Assembly: GCA_000729835.1 (NCBI GenBank)
Contig: JFHB01000004.1
Span: forward strand, 310,001 to 374,000
DNA: 64,000 nucleotides
Origin: Atkinsonella hypoxylon
Taxonomy: Eukaryota; Ascomycota; Sordariomycetes; Hypocreales; Clavicipitaceae
Direction of reading: 5' to 3'
Each line of letters starts with the position of its first letter. The first letter of the stretch is position 1. The notes beneath the pieces were generated by a model. It did no database searches. It saw nothing but the letters and a program-made list of their open reading frames with translations, and was not told the origin of the DNA. The position numbers were made by a program, and so were the translations under genes. Shown here piece after piece: positions 21,928-32,359 of the stretch.

Positions 21928-23220
21928 TTACGAGTTTACCTCCATAATGCGAGTAGCGTGACGCCGACGAATAAGTTCGGCGATAGGCATTTCATCCTCC
22001 AAAGTCAACTCGGACATGTAACATTCAGCAGCCTCATCGACGCCATAGTCCTGTAATTTTTCACCGTCATCGTTTCTCCAGCCGGCTATATCGTTGAATT
22101 CGGGTGTTTCGCTGTTTTCATCTGTAGAATCGTAGCCCTCAACTTCTTCGAGCTCGGTAAGAATATACCCGCTTCTCTTTGCATATCTTTCTTGACGTTC
22201 CCGAAAGCTGCATTTCTGGTCTTCTGCAGAGGCTTCAGCATCTCGCAGCTCAGCAGCGAAGTCCCTGCGCGCCGCAGGCCATTCCCTGTTCGCTCTGCGC
22301 AACTTCTCTGGATCTAGGGGAGGCCACATGCCTTCCTCACGATTGAAACCATTTTCTTCCCATTTCCAGCCGTACCCTTCTCCATTAATGCCTATCTTTG
22401 GGTTGCTGGAAAAAGGCAGAAACCATTGGAGAACGTTTGATGTCCCCATAGCTTGAGACATATTGGTGAAAAACCCAAGATCATACGGGAACTCAACCTT
22501 CTCCATTCTCAGATTTTCCCCATCTGGACCTTGAATTTCCCACCAATTCCTACCCCCTCGCTCTATGACCGCTTCATGACGTTCTAATTGCCACCCTTCT
22601 ATCAAGGTGCAGTTGAAAAGCCAGCCTTTTATTGTTGTAATCAACATGATACCAAGTGCTATAGACGTGAATAGGCAGATCAATGAGGAAAGAGTCAACC
22701 CTATCAACGCAGGTAAGGACGGTCCGAGATATGCTGGTAGATGTCGCGCTTCCCAGAGGGCATAAAGTCTCTGCCAAAGGAGGTTCCCAAGCATCCAAAG
22801 AGAGATATTGGCGTAGAGTAGAAAGCGTAGGAAGTGTGGGAATGTTGTCATTGAAACACAATTGGCCGTCCAGGGACAGTGATGGTCCATTTTTGGAATA
22901 CATCGTCCACAATGCCGGCAGTGATGGGCTCTTGCAGGCTTAGGGGCTGAGCATTTTTTGCACCAAGCGCTGTCTTTAGTCTCGACCAGTTGAGGAAAGA
23001 CATATCGACCAGGATCCTCGGTCACCGTTTTGAAATAGGTGTACCATAGCGACAAGAGCAGTATGTTAAATATGACGACTTCCGTTCTTGATGGAGGACC
23101 GGGTTCAAGGGAAGAATTTTGAAAGAGGTACTGAGGGAAATACCCTAGAAAAGCAATCAACAAACAAACGGCTGGTACCGCTAGAGACTGCACAAATGAT
23201 GCATCATTCATGCCTGCCAT
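21928..23220 (-). CDS. pfa4: DHHC palmitoyltransferase, Pfa4 type
   Basis: ER protein S-acyltransferase; yeast Pfa4 palmitoylates chitin synthase Chs3 and amino-acid permeases (family knowledge). 430 aa from the Met at 23220. That start (MAGMNDASFVQSLAVPAVC) matches the usual family N-terminus better than the upstream Met at 23289. Four membrane segments are visible (about residues 13-33, 46-63, 130-152, 175-203). The cysteine-rich domain WCKKC...HHCRHCGRC lies between the second and third and ends in the catalytic DHHC at 112-115 (MDHHCPW). A long acidic cytosolic tail follows, with WWEIQGPDGENLRMEKVEFP, typical of this subfamily. The last codons include ATGGAGGTAAAC, a donor-like site, so a short extra 3' exon is possible. 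Divergent from the CAP10 gene. Confidence 0.93.
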   Translation of the reverse strand: MAGMNDASFVQSLAVPAVCLLIAFLGYFPQYLFQNSSLEPGPPSRTEVVIFNILLLSLWYTYFKTVTEDPGRYVFPQLVETKDSAWCKKCSAPKPARAHHCRHCGRCIPKMDHHCPWTANCVSMTTFPHFLRFLLYANISLWMLGNLLWQRLYALWEARHLPAYLGPSLPALIGLTLSSLICLFTSIALGIMLITTIKGWLFNCTLIEGWQLERHEAVIERGGRNWWEIQGPDGENLRMEKVEFPYDLGFFTNMSQAMGTSNVLQWFLPFSSNPKIGINGEGYGWKWEENGFNREEGMWPPLDPEKLRRANREWPAARRDFAAELRDAEASAEDQKCSFRERQERYAKRSGYILTELEEVEGYDSTDENSETPEFNDIAGWRNDDGEKLQDYGVDEAAECYMSELTLEDEMPIAELIRRRHATRIMEVNS

Positions 23221-23745
23221 GATGCGCGTTAGAATGAATAGGCCGGTTCTCGCAGTGGAAAATGTCGTCAAACTATTCACATGGCACAAGATATCCGTTG
23301 AACGGAAGATGATGACAGCAGCAGGGCTGTTATTTCTTCATCCGTCTGCCTGAGTGACTGAATGATGATGTCGAAAGTTGAAGTGGTCCTGCAGTATTGC
23401 TGCTTATGTAATATGAAGCCGCGTGCTCTCACGACGACACCCCTGAGGAATCGTCGGAAGTCCTTTCAAATCTGATATTCCATTATTCTTATGACAATGT
23501 CCGTCATCTCATCCGACGAAAATCTATGTTGATCAGGCTATGGAATAGACGTATCCGCGCACATTTGACGAATTGCTTCGCCAGCCAGTAATGCCATGAC
23601 GCAGCCGCAGCCGCAGCCGCATCAGCTCTCAGCTCTGGGGTGAGTTGAGGTTATTTAATTTTTTGGACCCTATCAAACTGGATTATGAAAGAAGTATCGA
23701 GGTTATTCTAATAAAGTCTTTGCAGAACTGTGATTTCGTTTGTAT
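23221..23745. promoter_or_regulatory. Divergent promoter region between PFA4 and the CAP10 gene
   Basis: 525 bp between opposing start codons. It contains a short CGCAGC-type tandem (CGCAGCCGCAGCCGCAGCCGC) near 23600-23621. Orientation implies both promoters lie here; no other element is recognised. Confidence 0.45.
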
Positions 23746-26744
23746 ATGTTTGTCACTCAGTTGAGCGTCATTCGCTCACTGGTAAGAGTGCATCTAGGTA
23801 CAAGGATTGGCCACACACTTACATCTCTACCAGAGCGTCCCCGATTGTCATCATTTTTTATATTGTTTGTCACTGGGTTAATCTTTCTTGCTGCGATCCA
23901 CCTGTCAAAATGGCTTCCAGGTGCTGGCGGGCGTTTCAACTCTAGTCCGACAACTGGACAGCCCGGCTTGCTGGCAAGCACGGAGGCCGGTTCAGTGGAG
24001 AGTGATGCGCAATCTCATCTTCCAGCGCGACCGACACGCTATTCTATCCCAATTCTTTTGGTTTGCATTGTGATTCGACTAGAAATTTTTAATTATGTCA
24101 ATCATAAACAGCAATGTTCCGCTTTCGGGGTCGAGGTAAGTGAAATGCTAAGCCTTTTAGCAATGTCGCCATTCGATTTGCGTATAGTCTCTTCATCTGT
24201 GCACTAAAAATCTGCTCAATTTGATAGTCCTGGTTTTGTGTTCTGATGGCATGCTACGCTGCTCTTACTTGGCGCGGAAGTTGGTCCATTCCAATTACAG
24301 AAGAATTGGAGGATCCATGGCGTACGGTCCTCGACGACTTCAAAGACTGGATGATTGGTCCCCGGGCCAGGTACAGCTTGTCCATCGCCTCGGCCGCTAT
24401 AGTTTCGATTGGGGCTTATGTTGCGAGCAATCAATTCACTAGGTCGACATATATATGTTTTGCTCCGCTGGACAGTCGGATGCAGATTGTGTTCTTGCAG
24501 TATCTAGGTCTCCTCTTAGATGCTGCAATCATCGTTAATCTCTGGCGGATACTTGCTTGGACAAGAAAATTTAAATTGCGGCTACGCATCTTATCCAACA
24601 TATTCCTTATTGCATCTGTTTCCACCGCCTTCATGTCGATGGCTGTTAACATGAGCATGGGGAACAGGCGCTTCAACATGGCATTGGGCCATCTTTATGG
24701 ATTGGATGTAATCGTTGACAGTTGCGCATTCACGATGCTCGCCATAAGCGCATCGCATTGGACCTGTGCAAGCTCACCTACCATAACTTCCGTCTCAATG
24801 ACATCTTTCGTTGGTATTTGGCGCGCTGCCAGCAATGTTTTCAGTCTGGGGGATTGGATGAACTTATCCCGCTCTGCCAGCCTATTTCCGCTTGTACTCG
24901 TTGCTTGTGGATTCTTCATTTTCATCTACGTCAACGAAATTCGTCATGTCATATTTGTGCGGCGAACATTATTTGTCCTCCTCCTCGTCCTCCTCCTGAT
25001 TACTTGTACAATTTTTACACTCCTGCGGCCACTCAGCCACTTCGAAAAACGCCATCCGATAAATGACCTGATATATGAAGCTCGTGCAGTGCACGACCGT
25101 TGGCTCGTTAAAGCAGCTACAAGCAGAAGCATTGCAACGGCTGTTACACAATATAAGGAACGGCATGATGGCCGGACACCCCCTCCCAGGTTCGGTGAGT
25201 GGTATCAGTTTGCATCTGGCTCTGCAGTCATCGACGACTTTCACCAGATTCAAAAGGATTTGGAGTCTTTCTGGTCATTGTCGCCTGAGACACTACGCAA
25301 AAGAGTACAGCTCGTTACATCGTACGCAGGAGTAAGTTCTATCACAGTGAAAGATGGCCAGGTCATTGCAACCGAGTCTGGGAATGACGCGAACGACCGT
25401 GAATTCAATGATTTAATCGACATGATCAAGAAATTCTCAAGACACTTGCCAGATATGGTCATACCCGTGAACCTCAATCATGGACCGCGGGTACTCCCGC
25501 CTTGGGCTAACCAACAATCACAAAGTCAGGCGTATCTACGATCCATGGCTAAGATGATAACTACGAGGTCTGATAATGATCAAAAAGTTGCCGAGACGAG
25601 AGGGCCAAGTGATAGAGCCAGTATCGAAAGCGGCCAGACTTGGCACCAGACATGGGCCAGCGACTTCAGGACTATGTACTCAGATGCATGTCCTCCAGCG
25701 TCATTTGTGAAAACAAGCCCACATTTTCACCTTAGCTCATTCTGCTCAGTATGCGTCAAACGTCAATCTCGCGGACAATTCATAGACAACTGGGGAAAAT
25801 CACTCGAAACATGCTATCAACCTGACCTCAGCCACCTACACAGTTTTTTTATGACCAATCCAAGCATGCCACCTATTCAAGAACTCGTACCTTTGTTCAG
25901 TTCCTTCAAAACAGCAGGGTTTTCGGATATTTTGCTCCCTTCAGCACTCTCGCAAACAGACGAACATGATCACGAAGAGCCATTCTCGAACCGAAAAGAT
26001 GCACTATTTTGGCGAACATCAATAGGTGCTCACGCTGTGAACGATCAGGCACTGAGAGGAAGCCATAAGACCAGACTGCTGCATCTCATGACGCAACCTT
26101 ACATAAATCAAAGGATAACCATGGTTCTCCCTTTGCCCGACTCGGAGAAGAAGTTCAGGTCGGAGTCTGTACTAGTTACGGAAGTCAATCATGATCTGTC
26201 GTTCAATATAGGCATTGAAGATTTCGATCTATGCACGGGCAAAACTTGTGATCTCATAAAACACGCCTATGGTGAAATAGGCCTTGAGGACGCTTTGAAC
26301 TATCGTTATGTTCTACTCACGGATGAAGATGACAGCCCATCAAAGTCTTTTATGAAGGTTCTTCGCTCACAAAGCGTACCTTTCATCTCGACAATATTTC
26401 GAACGTGGTATTCCGAACGTTTGACCCCGTGGCTACACTTCGTACCCGTAGATGTGCGGTATCAGGCTCTGCACACGACGTTGTTGTACTTTACGGGAAC
26501 AGCGAACAGGGCAAAAATGAACGGTCTTAATATGTATCTCAAAGGTCGCTCCAGTGATGCAGAATGGATAGCACAACAAGGACAACGCTGGGCTTCTAAG
26601 GCACTGCAAAAGAGGGATAGGGAAATTTATTTTTTCCGCCTTCTCCTCGAATGGGGTAGACTGATCGATGACAGAAGGGATGAGATAGGGTATCGAAAAG
26701 ACAACAGCGGCGAATACAAAAGCGATACGTGGACTCTTCCATAG
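23746..26744 (+). CDS. CAP10-domain glycosyltransferase (GT90 family), multi-pass membrane
   Basis: Model join(23746..24135, 24228..26744), 968 aa. The GTAAGT intron joins AFGVE to SWFCVLMACYAALTWRG. Residues about 30-55 are a signal-anchor-like segment (FFILFVTGLIFLAAIHL). Several further hydrophobic helices precede residue ~420, including FVLLLVLLLITCTIFTLL, so the protein sits in a Golgi or ER membrane. The C-terminal ~350 residues carry the CAP10/GT90 pattern: KDALFWRTSIGAHA, YRYVLLTDEDD, RTWYSERLTPWLHFVPVDVR and WIAQQGQRWASKALQKRDRE. GT90 enzymes include Cryptococcus CAP10 and xylosyltransferases (established); the donor and acceptor here are unknown. The same-frame TTG at 23740 is not needed, because the ATG at 23746 is available. 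Confidence 0.9.
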
Positions 26745-28779
26745 TTACTGATAGTCTTGCTAGACATTTCTTTATTCGATTTCTCGATTTCTCGATTTCT
26801 CATGTTTGCTTGTTATATATATCACAGCTCATGCACGTGCGGATGAGCAATGATGTGTGAGAACTGTCTTATACACGGCTTTCCGAGGAGATAGCCGGGA
26901 ATGCTTCAATACATGCATGGAAATTATCTATGTATTAGCTCAATTACTTGATGGGTCTACAGCTGCTTGTTTCACGAGACTGATTCACATGAGACCTCGG
27001 AGCTACGAATTTTGACACGAGTGAACACTTCTGCTGATCTAAGTCATTTTCGAAAGTTTTTTCATTGCCAACTATGCACGTCATGTACCGCTTCTTCCGC
27101 TGCACTGAGCCATAATTATAATTTCGCACATAGGCTGTGTTCTCTCGCAAACAACTTTAGACAGAGGCTATTTGTAGACAAGTTGTGGATCGTCAAAGCA
27201 TTACGGACTAGCGAAATCCACCCGCAGTGGTTATGATCATGACCGGGCTCAAGTATGATCTGACCAGATATTGCGAAGTTTCTTGTGATTCACTTGACCA
27301 AAAGGGTTGTTGTCTATAATAGTACTAGACCCATTGTCGCGCGGAAAACCCATAATTCTACATGTTGCCGTTTGTATTAGCATAGTGTTAACGTTGCAAA
27401 GACATAATAGCATTGGACAACAAATTTCACCATAGGACATGATTTACGATATCATAATTCGTGATGCGTCTGGACTATGCATTGGGAGGAAGTCATTCTA
27501 TTCACAGAGATGAGGAGATACGTAGTCGCTTACTTGGCTTAAACTATGATAACTCACGGACGTCGGTGAGGTATGTGAATTTTTTGGGCGCTTAAATGTG
27601 CCACAGATGTTGAACGAACATTCAACAGCCGGTCAGAGCCTTTGCACGAATATTATCTTGAGAACCTAGGGTTCCTATGCCAGCATTGAGGGACCGTCAC
27701 ATTCGCTGCATTCAGCCACAATAAGAATCCAGCTTACACTCTTTGTTTGTTTTCATTTTTTCTAAAGCGACCCAGAATCTTTAGTTGGAAAGTGCGTCCT
27801 AGACAAGCAATTTACATAGATTCGGCTTGTCGAGTCCAATCCCTGGGCCGAAGACGTGTTAAACAAGGTTTCCTACAAGTGCGCTCCCGCGCCAGGCGGA
27901 AAGTTTTGATGCAATAATGTCAATTACACAGGACTCTATTGGCGCGGGAAAGGAAGAGACTAATGAAAAGGTACCGGAATAATGAATGAGGTTTGATTGG
28001 CTGGCTTCTTCCCTAGAGCCTATGCACATTGGCCACGATCCTTTATGGCCATCTATGTTATGTACTTGGTGTTATTGGCTGCAGAACTTAGATGTGATGT
28101 GTCTGGCAAAAATGGGGTCTAGTTAGGCACGAATGGCTATTAGATACGTATTATTCCGTATACTGCGTACATGTGAATTCCGTCCTTGCTAATAGGTGGG
28201 GCGAATGGAAAAGTGAATAGGGCTCTGCAGCTCATAACGTGGGTCTCTGTGGCGTAGAGCTACTCTTCGGATTGGCCTACCACGAGATTAAACCAGATTA
28301 GGGCAACGGTGTGACCTCGGCATCTAATTCCCATCACGTACTCCGTATTAGCGGGAAATGAATATCTTCAACCTTTTGTCAAATTCAACACAACACACCG
28401 TGCATTTCATTCTCGCAAGTCCAGGTACTTGTTCCCCTCAACGATATACATCCCATACAAAGCTGTCGCCGTCGGTCATCCTTGTCTTGATCTGCTGGGT
28501 AATCGCGAAGTAATCGACGGTGTAATAGCAGCTAACGAGGGTTGCGTTGATTGTAACCCAGCACACATCGCATTTTGATGAAAAGGGCACAAGCAGATTT
28601 TTGATTAGTTTAAGGATTTCTGTCTAAGAATACTGGTTGATTCTTCCCTGTTTATCGCGATTATGTGTGGGCTAAGATGTTATGAATTCTAATACTCAAG
28701 TAAATCTAAACTCTAGTAGAAGAGTAGCTTGACGCCGGAGACCCACAGCATAACATAATTAGGACCTTCGACGTTTACA
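26745..28779. other. Gene-poor stretch after the CAP10 gene
   Basis: No frame with domain or splice support. 26775-26803 repeats TCGATTTC three times. Around 27895-27951 are GC-rich words, including TTGGCGCGGGAAA, which resembles an E2F/MBF site without a nearby gene. ATTCCGTAT and TACTCCGTA words occur at about 28144 and 28339. Confidence 0.35.
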
Positions 28780-29110
28780 AAGACACCAGTCCCACTTTTA
28801 TCCACCCATTAAGTACTCGCTAACAGCTGCAACTAAAAACGCAGATAAGAAAAAGGAATATAATAATTTCTCTTTATAGTATGTAGAGTAATGAGTAAAG
28901 CAGCTAGGTATAAAAGCGCATTATAAGGCTATAGGCTGCTTATAATGCTATTCTAGCTGAATTCTATTATACCTCCTCTAGCAGTATTTAGAGCAGCATA
29001 AGGAGATAATGCGGGGTATTTTGCTCTCCTTGAAGATACCTACATTTCTGCATTAGTTATTAGTAGTTTAATGTACCTAGTGCTCTACTTTATGTCTTAC
29101 TAATCCGTGA
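28780..29110. mobile_element. AT-rich relic, possibly a degraded transposon fragment
   Basis: Composition changes sharply to TA- and CTATA/TATAA-rich sequence with words such as GGCTATAGGCTGCTTATAATGC that nearly self-pair. It resembles mutation-decayed (RIP-like) transposon remains common in ascomycetes. No coding frame or clear termini are visible, so the limits are approximate and the origin is inferred. Confidence 0.35.
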
Positions 29111-29835
29111 CGCAGATATCTCATAGGTTCGCTAACCCTGGTCATGTAGATTTATAAAATAATTCAGGGGTTGTGGTGTAGGCTCGGGATGTGGCCCTGT
29201 CGGAAATCGTCGGTCGTCAAGGAACTGGGAGATTGCACGTAATAATTATCCCGATGGGCTTCATGTATTAGCGTCAAGGAGTTATGCATGTTACTTCACC
29301 GAGAGCAACATATCGATTTTTCCTGCCTGGTCTAGGGTTTTCCTATGTGAATTAGTAGTAGGAGTACTAGTCAGTTAGTGAGATGCAACAATAATCAAGA
29401 CACTCTTTCAACGGCAATTCATCCTTGACCTGGGCCATGGCGCTCAGCGTCCTTTTGAGCGGAAGAAGAAATTCAACGACGTGTCTGGAATGTACCGTGC
29501 ACAAAAATGCTGTCTCTTCCACTCCGTAGTCCGTGCAGCAAACGTACATACACTCTAACCCTTGAATTGTCAAACAAATCTACGTGATGGGGGGGAAAGG
29601 GGCTGTTAAAGACCGGTTTATAATCTCAGCTGATGTACCTAGCATGTTGCACTACTATGATTGCGTCATCAAATAAAGACACAGAGCAAGGTATAGCAAA
29701 TTTACAAGGGAGCCTTCCTAAAATATGCCTTAGGATACTACTAGCCTAGTATAAGAATGGTAATTTCAGGTATTGTGTGATAAGCGCGCCCCCAATGCGT
29801 CATGCGTTATCTTTTATTCGAGTATGACATAGGGA
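29111..29835. other. Gene-poor stretch, no gene recognised
   Basis: Only short frames without domains; a minus-strand frame at 29367-29573 is not supported. A GGGGGGGAAAGGGG purine run lies at about 29588-29602. Confidence 0.35.
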
Positions 29836-29936
29836 AGTGGGTGAGTGAGTGGGTGAGTGAGTGAGTGAGTGAGTGGGTGAGTGAGTGGGTGAGTGAGTGG
29901 GTGGGTGAGTGATTGGGTGGGTGGACGGGTGGGTGA
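29836..29936. repeat. Imperfect (GTGA/GTGG)n tandem repeat, about 100 bp
   Basis: Runs of GTGAGTGAGTGG units alternate for about 100 bp, ending in GGGTGGACGGGTGGGTGATGGG. In minus-strand frames it encodes Thr-His-Ser-Pro repeats, which explains the spurious open frames at 29800-30136. Confidence 0.9.
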
Positions 29937-30352
29937 TGGGAGGATGACTGACGTGCACATTGAGGTGAGCCGTGCACAGGGGCGCAGCGAGACAAACCAC
30001 TCACTACCCATTCCAGAATGCCTGGCAGCAACGGGCTGTAATCAGGTAACGTTAAGAAGGCAACTTGACCATTCCATAACCATGCACCGACGTTTTCCTC
30101 CCCTCTCAAAGTCTGAGTTGCTTCATTCTGGGCCAATGACTGGTCACCATCGAATATGCGGCTGATGACCGCTTCACATATTCAAGCATTAGGAAAGTCA
30201 AGGCAAAGAGCAAAAGTTTTATTAGCTTATGCTCATAAACTTGGCGTCAATAGCCCCCAGCTCACCTAGCATGTACATTCGGAGTTCTCGGTTCTTCCCA
30301 TGACCCTCGGGAAGGTATTAGACGGGTGGCCGGTCGTTTTCCACAAGCCACA

Positions 30353-30389
30353 ACGATGGCGATGTCATCGTCATCCCGCCAGAAGAGCA
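30353..30389 (-). repeat. 37-bp copy of caspase-fold gene coding sequence, inverted
   Basis: The minus strand here is identical over 37 of 37 bases to plus-strand 33468-33504, which encodes the LLFWRDDDDIAIV motif of the downstream gene. Flanking bases differ at once on both sides. No gene is recognised around this upstream copy, although a 129-codon minus-strand frame (30262-30651) runs through it and would encode the same peptide. Confidence 0.9.
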
Positions 30390-30718
30390 GTTTATTATTC
30401 CGTATGTCTCTCCAGTCTCTCTTTATGCTTGATCTGGATCCAGTCTTGATTGAAACTTCTCCTGTCTTTCCCCACGCCGATTCTACACGGTTGCCCAAGA
30501 CGGCAGCTGTGGTCGCTGATTTTTGGCCGCAGTCCCGGTGGCCTTGCTTCTCCTGAATTGTCAGCCGACTCGAAGGTCCAGACAGACAAACAAGCACAAA
30601 ATTGATCGACTGTATGTATTTGTACGCATGCCATCCATGGCAGCCCCACAACTCGGGAGCGTTTCCTGCGCGTTTGTTTCCCCGGTGGCTTTTGTTGTCT
30701 GTGCAGTCAAGTCAGCAC

Positions 30719-30777
30719 AAGTGGATGCAAGTGGATGCAAGTGGATGCAAGTGGATGCTGAGTGGATGCTGAGTGGA
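30719..30777. repeat. Short tandem repeat, AAGTGGATGC units
   Basis: Four near-perfect copies of the 10-mer AAGTGGATGC are followed by two 11-bp TGAGTGGATGC units. Confidence 0.9.
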
Positions 30778-31005
30778 ACGAATGAATGGCTGGGCCGCGC
30801 TTGATGGTGCTCGGCAAGGAGGTCATCACATTTGGCAGTTGAGATCATTTGATGTGATTACTCCGTATTTAGCGGTGCCGAGCATTCAAGTAGAGTCTGG
30901 TCTGGTAATATCAACCCACCACTCCAGTCTGGAGCAGTTGATTGGACCCCCTATCCCCTTATGCAATCGTTAGTCAGTATACGGAGTAGTATAATAGCAA
31001 CAACC

Positions 31006-31270
31006 AGTCCAAGTACCAGGACCAAGAACCAAGAACCAAGGAGCCAGCTGGACCTGATCCTGGTCCTGGTCCTGGTCCTGATCCCAGGTGCGCCGAGCAA
31101 AGTAACGCAGATGATCGCGCTCCCCGATTCCCGGTCCCCCAGACAAAGAAAGTTGTTGGAGTTAAGGCTGCTGCTCAGTTCTGCAGCGACCAGGTTTGGG
31201 TTTGCTGCAAACAAGCACGAGACACACAAGACACACAAGACACACAAGACACATGAGACACCAGACACAC
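31006..31270. repeat. Cluster of short tandem repeats upstream of the caspase-fold gene
   Basis: The cluster contains CCAAGAA/CCAGGA units (about 31007-31045), CTGGTC repeats (31057-31083) and GACACACAA repeats (about 31219-31262), all within 270 bp. The concentration of such arrays marks non-coding sequence. Confidence 0.85.
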
Positions 31271-31339
31271 CCAAGACAAGACACCTTTGCCTTTGCTTCC
31301 TCGTCACCATTTCCACTGCGCACCGCACCGCACGCCACG

Positions 31340-32359
31340 CCACCCCATATTAATTAAACACCAAACAACCTCTTCCCTCATGTTTTGACATTGTGCAAGT
31401 CACACATCCCCTTGAGACTCGACTCAGGGTGACTTAGAAACTGTTTGTTTGCTCTCCATCCAATTACAGAATTGCCAACATCCCGCGCGACTCTCTCTCA
31501 TTATCCCGCAACCCACGTGTGGCCTGTACTACCTGCTTTTACCGAACCACTGGCTTGCCTTCCGAATTTTATCATCTCGAGCCATCCATCCATCAAAAAT
31601 CCAGCAACAAGGCGCATCGCACCACATTTCGAAGCCTCTTCTAGTCGTTTATCCCTCCCGCGACTCCTCTAGCATCCCAACCAACCACATCTGTGGCACT
31701 AAGCGCAAGTGGCTCTTTGATATTGTCTTTTCTGTTGAATTGCTGCGTCGCTTGACTCGTCTGGACTTCGACTGCAGCTTGTTAGTGCTTGGGGTCAGTC
31801 AGTGCCACCACCTCCTCGGCTATCGCAGTCCCTTGCCTACTGCCTGCCACTTGCTTCCCCCTCGCTGCACGGCCACCCCAGCGTCGCCTCTGTCGGTGCT
31901 TGGTGGGGGCGCTCGTCAGAGTCGTTCACACGAACCGAAATTGGTCCAACGACAACTGCGTCGCCCATACAGCTTCTATTTTGGACAAAGGAACAGCATT
32001 TAATGCGCAAGCATCACTTCAAAACTCACTCCTATTCCGCCATTCAGAATTACTAATTTCTAAAGAAGAAGGAAAAAGGGAAGGGGATAGATGTTCTGCG
32101 TCGTTACGAGCTGACCTGAGAACATATCCACACGACCAAGCACCACTGATACCTAGCACGTACGAACTCACCCTCTCGAGAAGAATTCCTCTAAGAAAAC
32201 GACTCAGCTTGTTTGCGCTGACTGCCCAATGCGAGTTGGCTTGCCGGTCGTATGTTCGATGTGGTCCACACTTGCCCCCGCCTCGATCGCTGTTCCTATG
32301 ACATCTCGAACCCTTAGTCCACGGATTCAATCACCATGACCTGGTTTGGATGAAGGAAG
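31340..32359 (+). promoter_or_regulatory. Long pyrimidine-rich leader/promoter of the caspase-fold gene
   Basis: About 1 kb of C- and T-rich sequence with many CATCC, CTTGCC and CAACCA words and several short upstream ATGs, leading directly to the start at 32360. Overlapping frames at 31445-32301 have no domain and look like by-products of this composition. I infer a long 5' leader, possibly with upstream ORFs or leader introns, as is typical of fungal regulatory genes. Confidence 0.45.

Noticed and set aside
27939..27951. E2F/MBF-like site TTGGCGCGGGAAA
   Set aside because: Good match to the consensus but more than 1 kb from any called gene start; likely chance.
29800..30136. Minus-strand frames encoding Thr-His-Ser-Pro repeats
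   Set aside because: Pure translation of the GTGA tandem array in several frames.
30262..30651. Minus-strand 129-codon frame containing the LLFWRDDDDIAIV peptide as a gene
   Set aside because: Only the 37-bp block matches the caspase-fold gene; the rest has no similarity or splice structure. Kept as a repeat finding instead.
31445..32301. Long plus-strand frames upstream of the caspase-fold gene
   Set aside because: They overlap in two frames in pyrimidine-rich DNA and lack domains; better explained as leader sequence.
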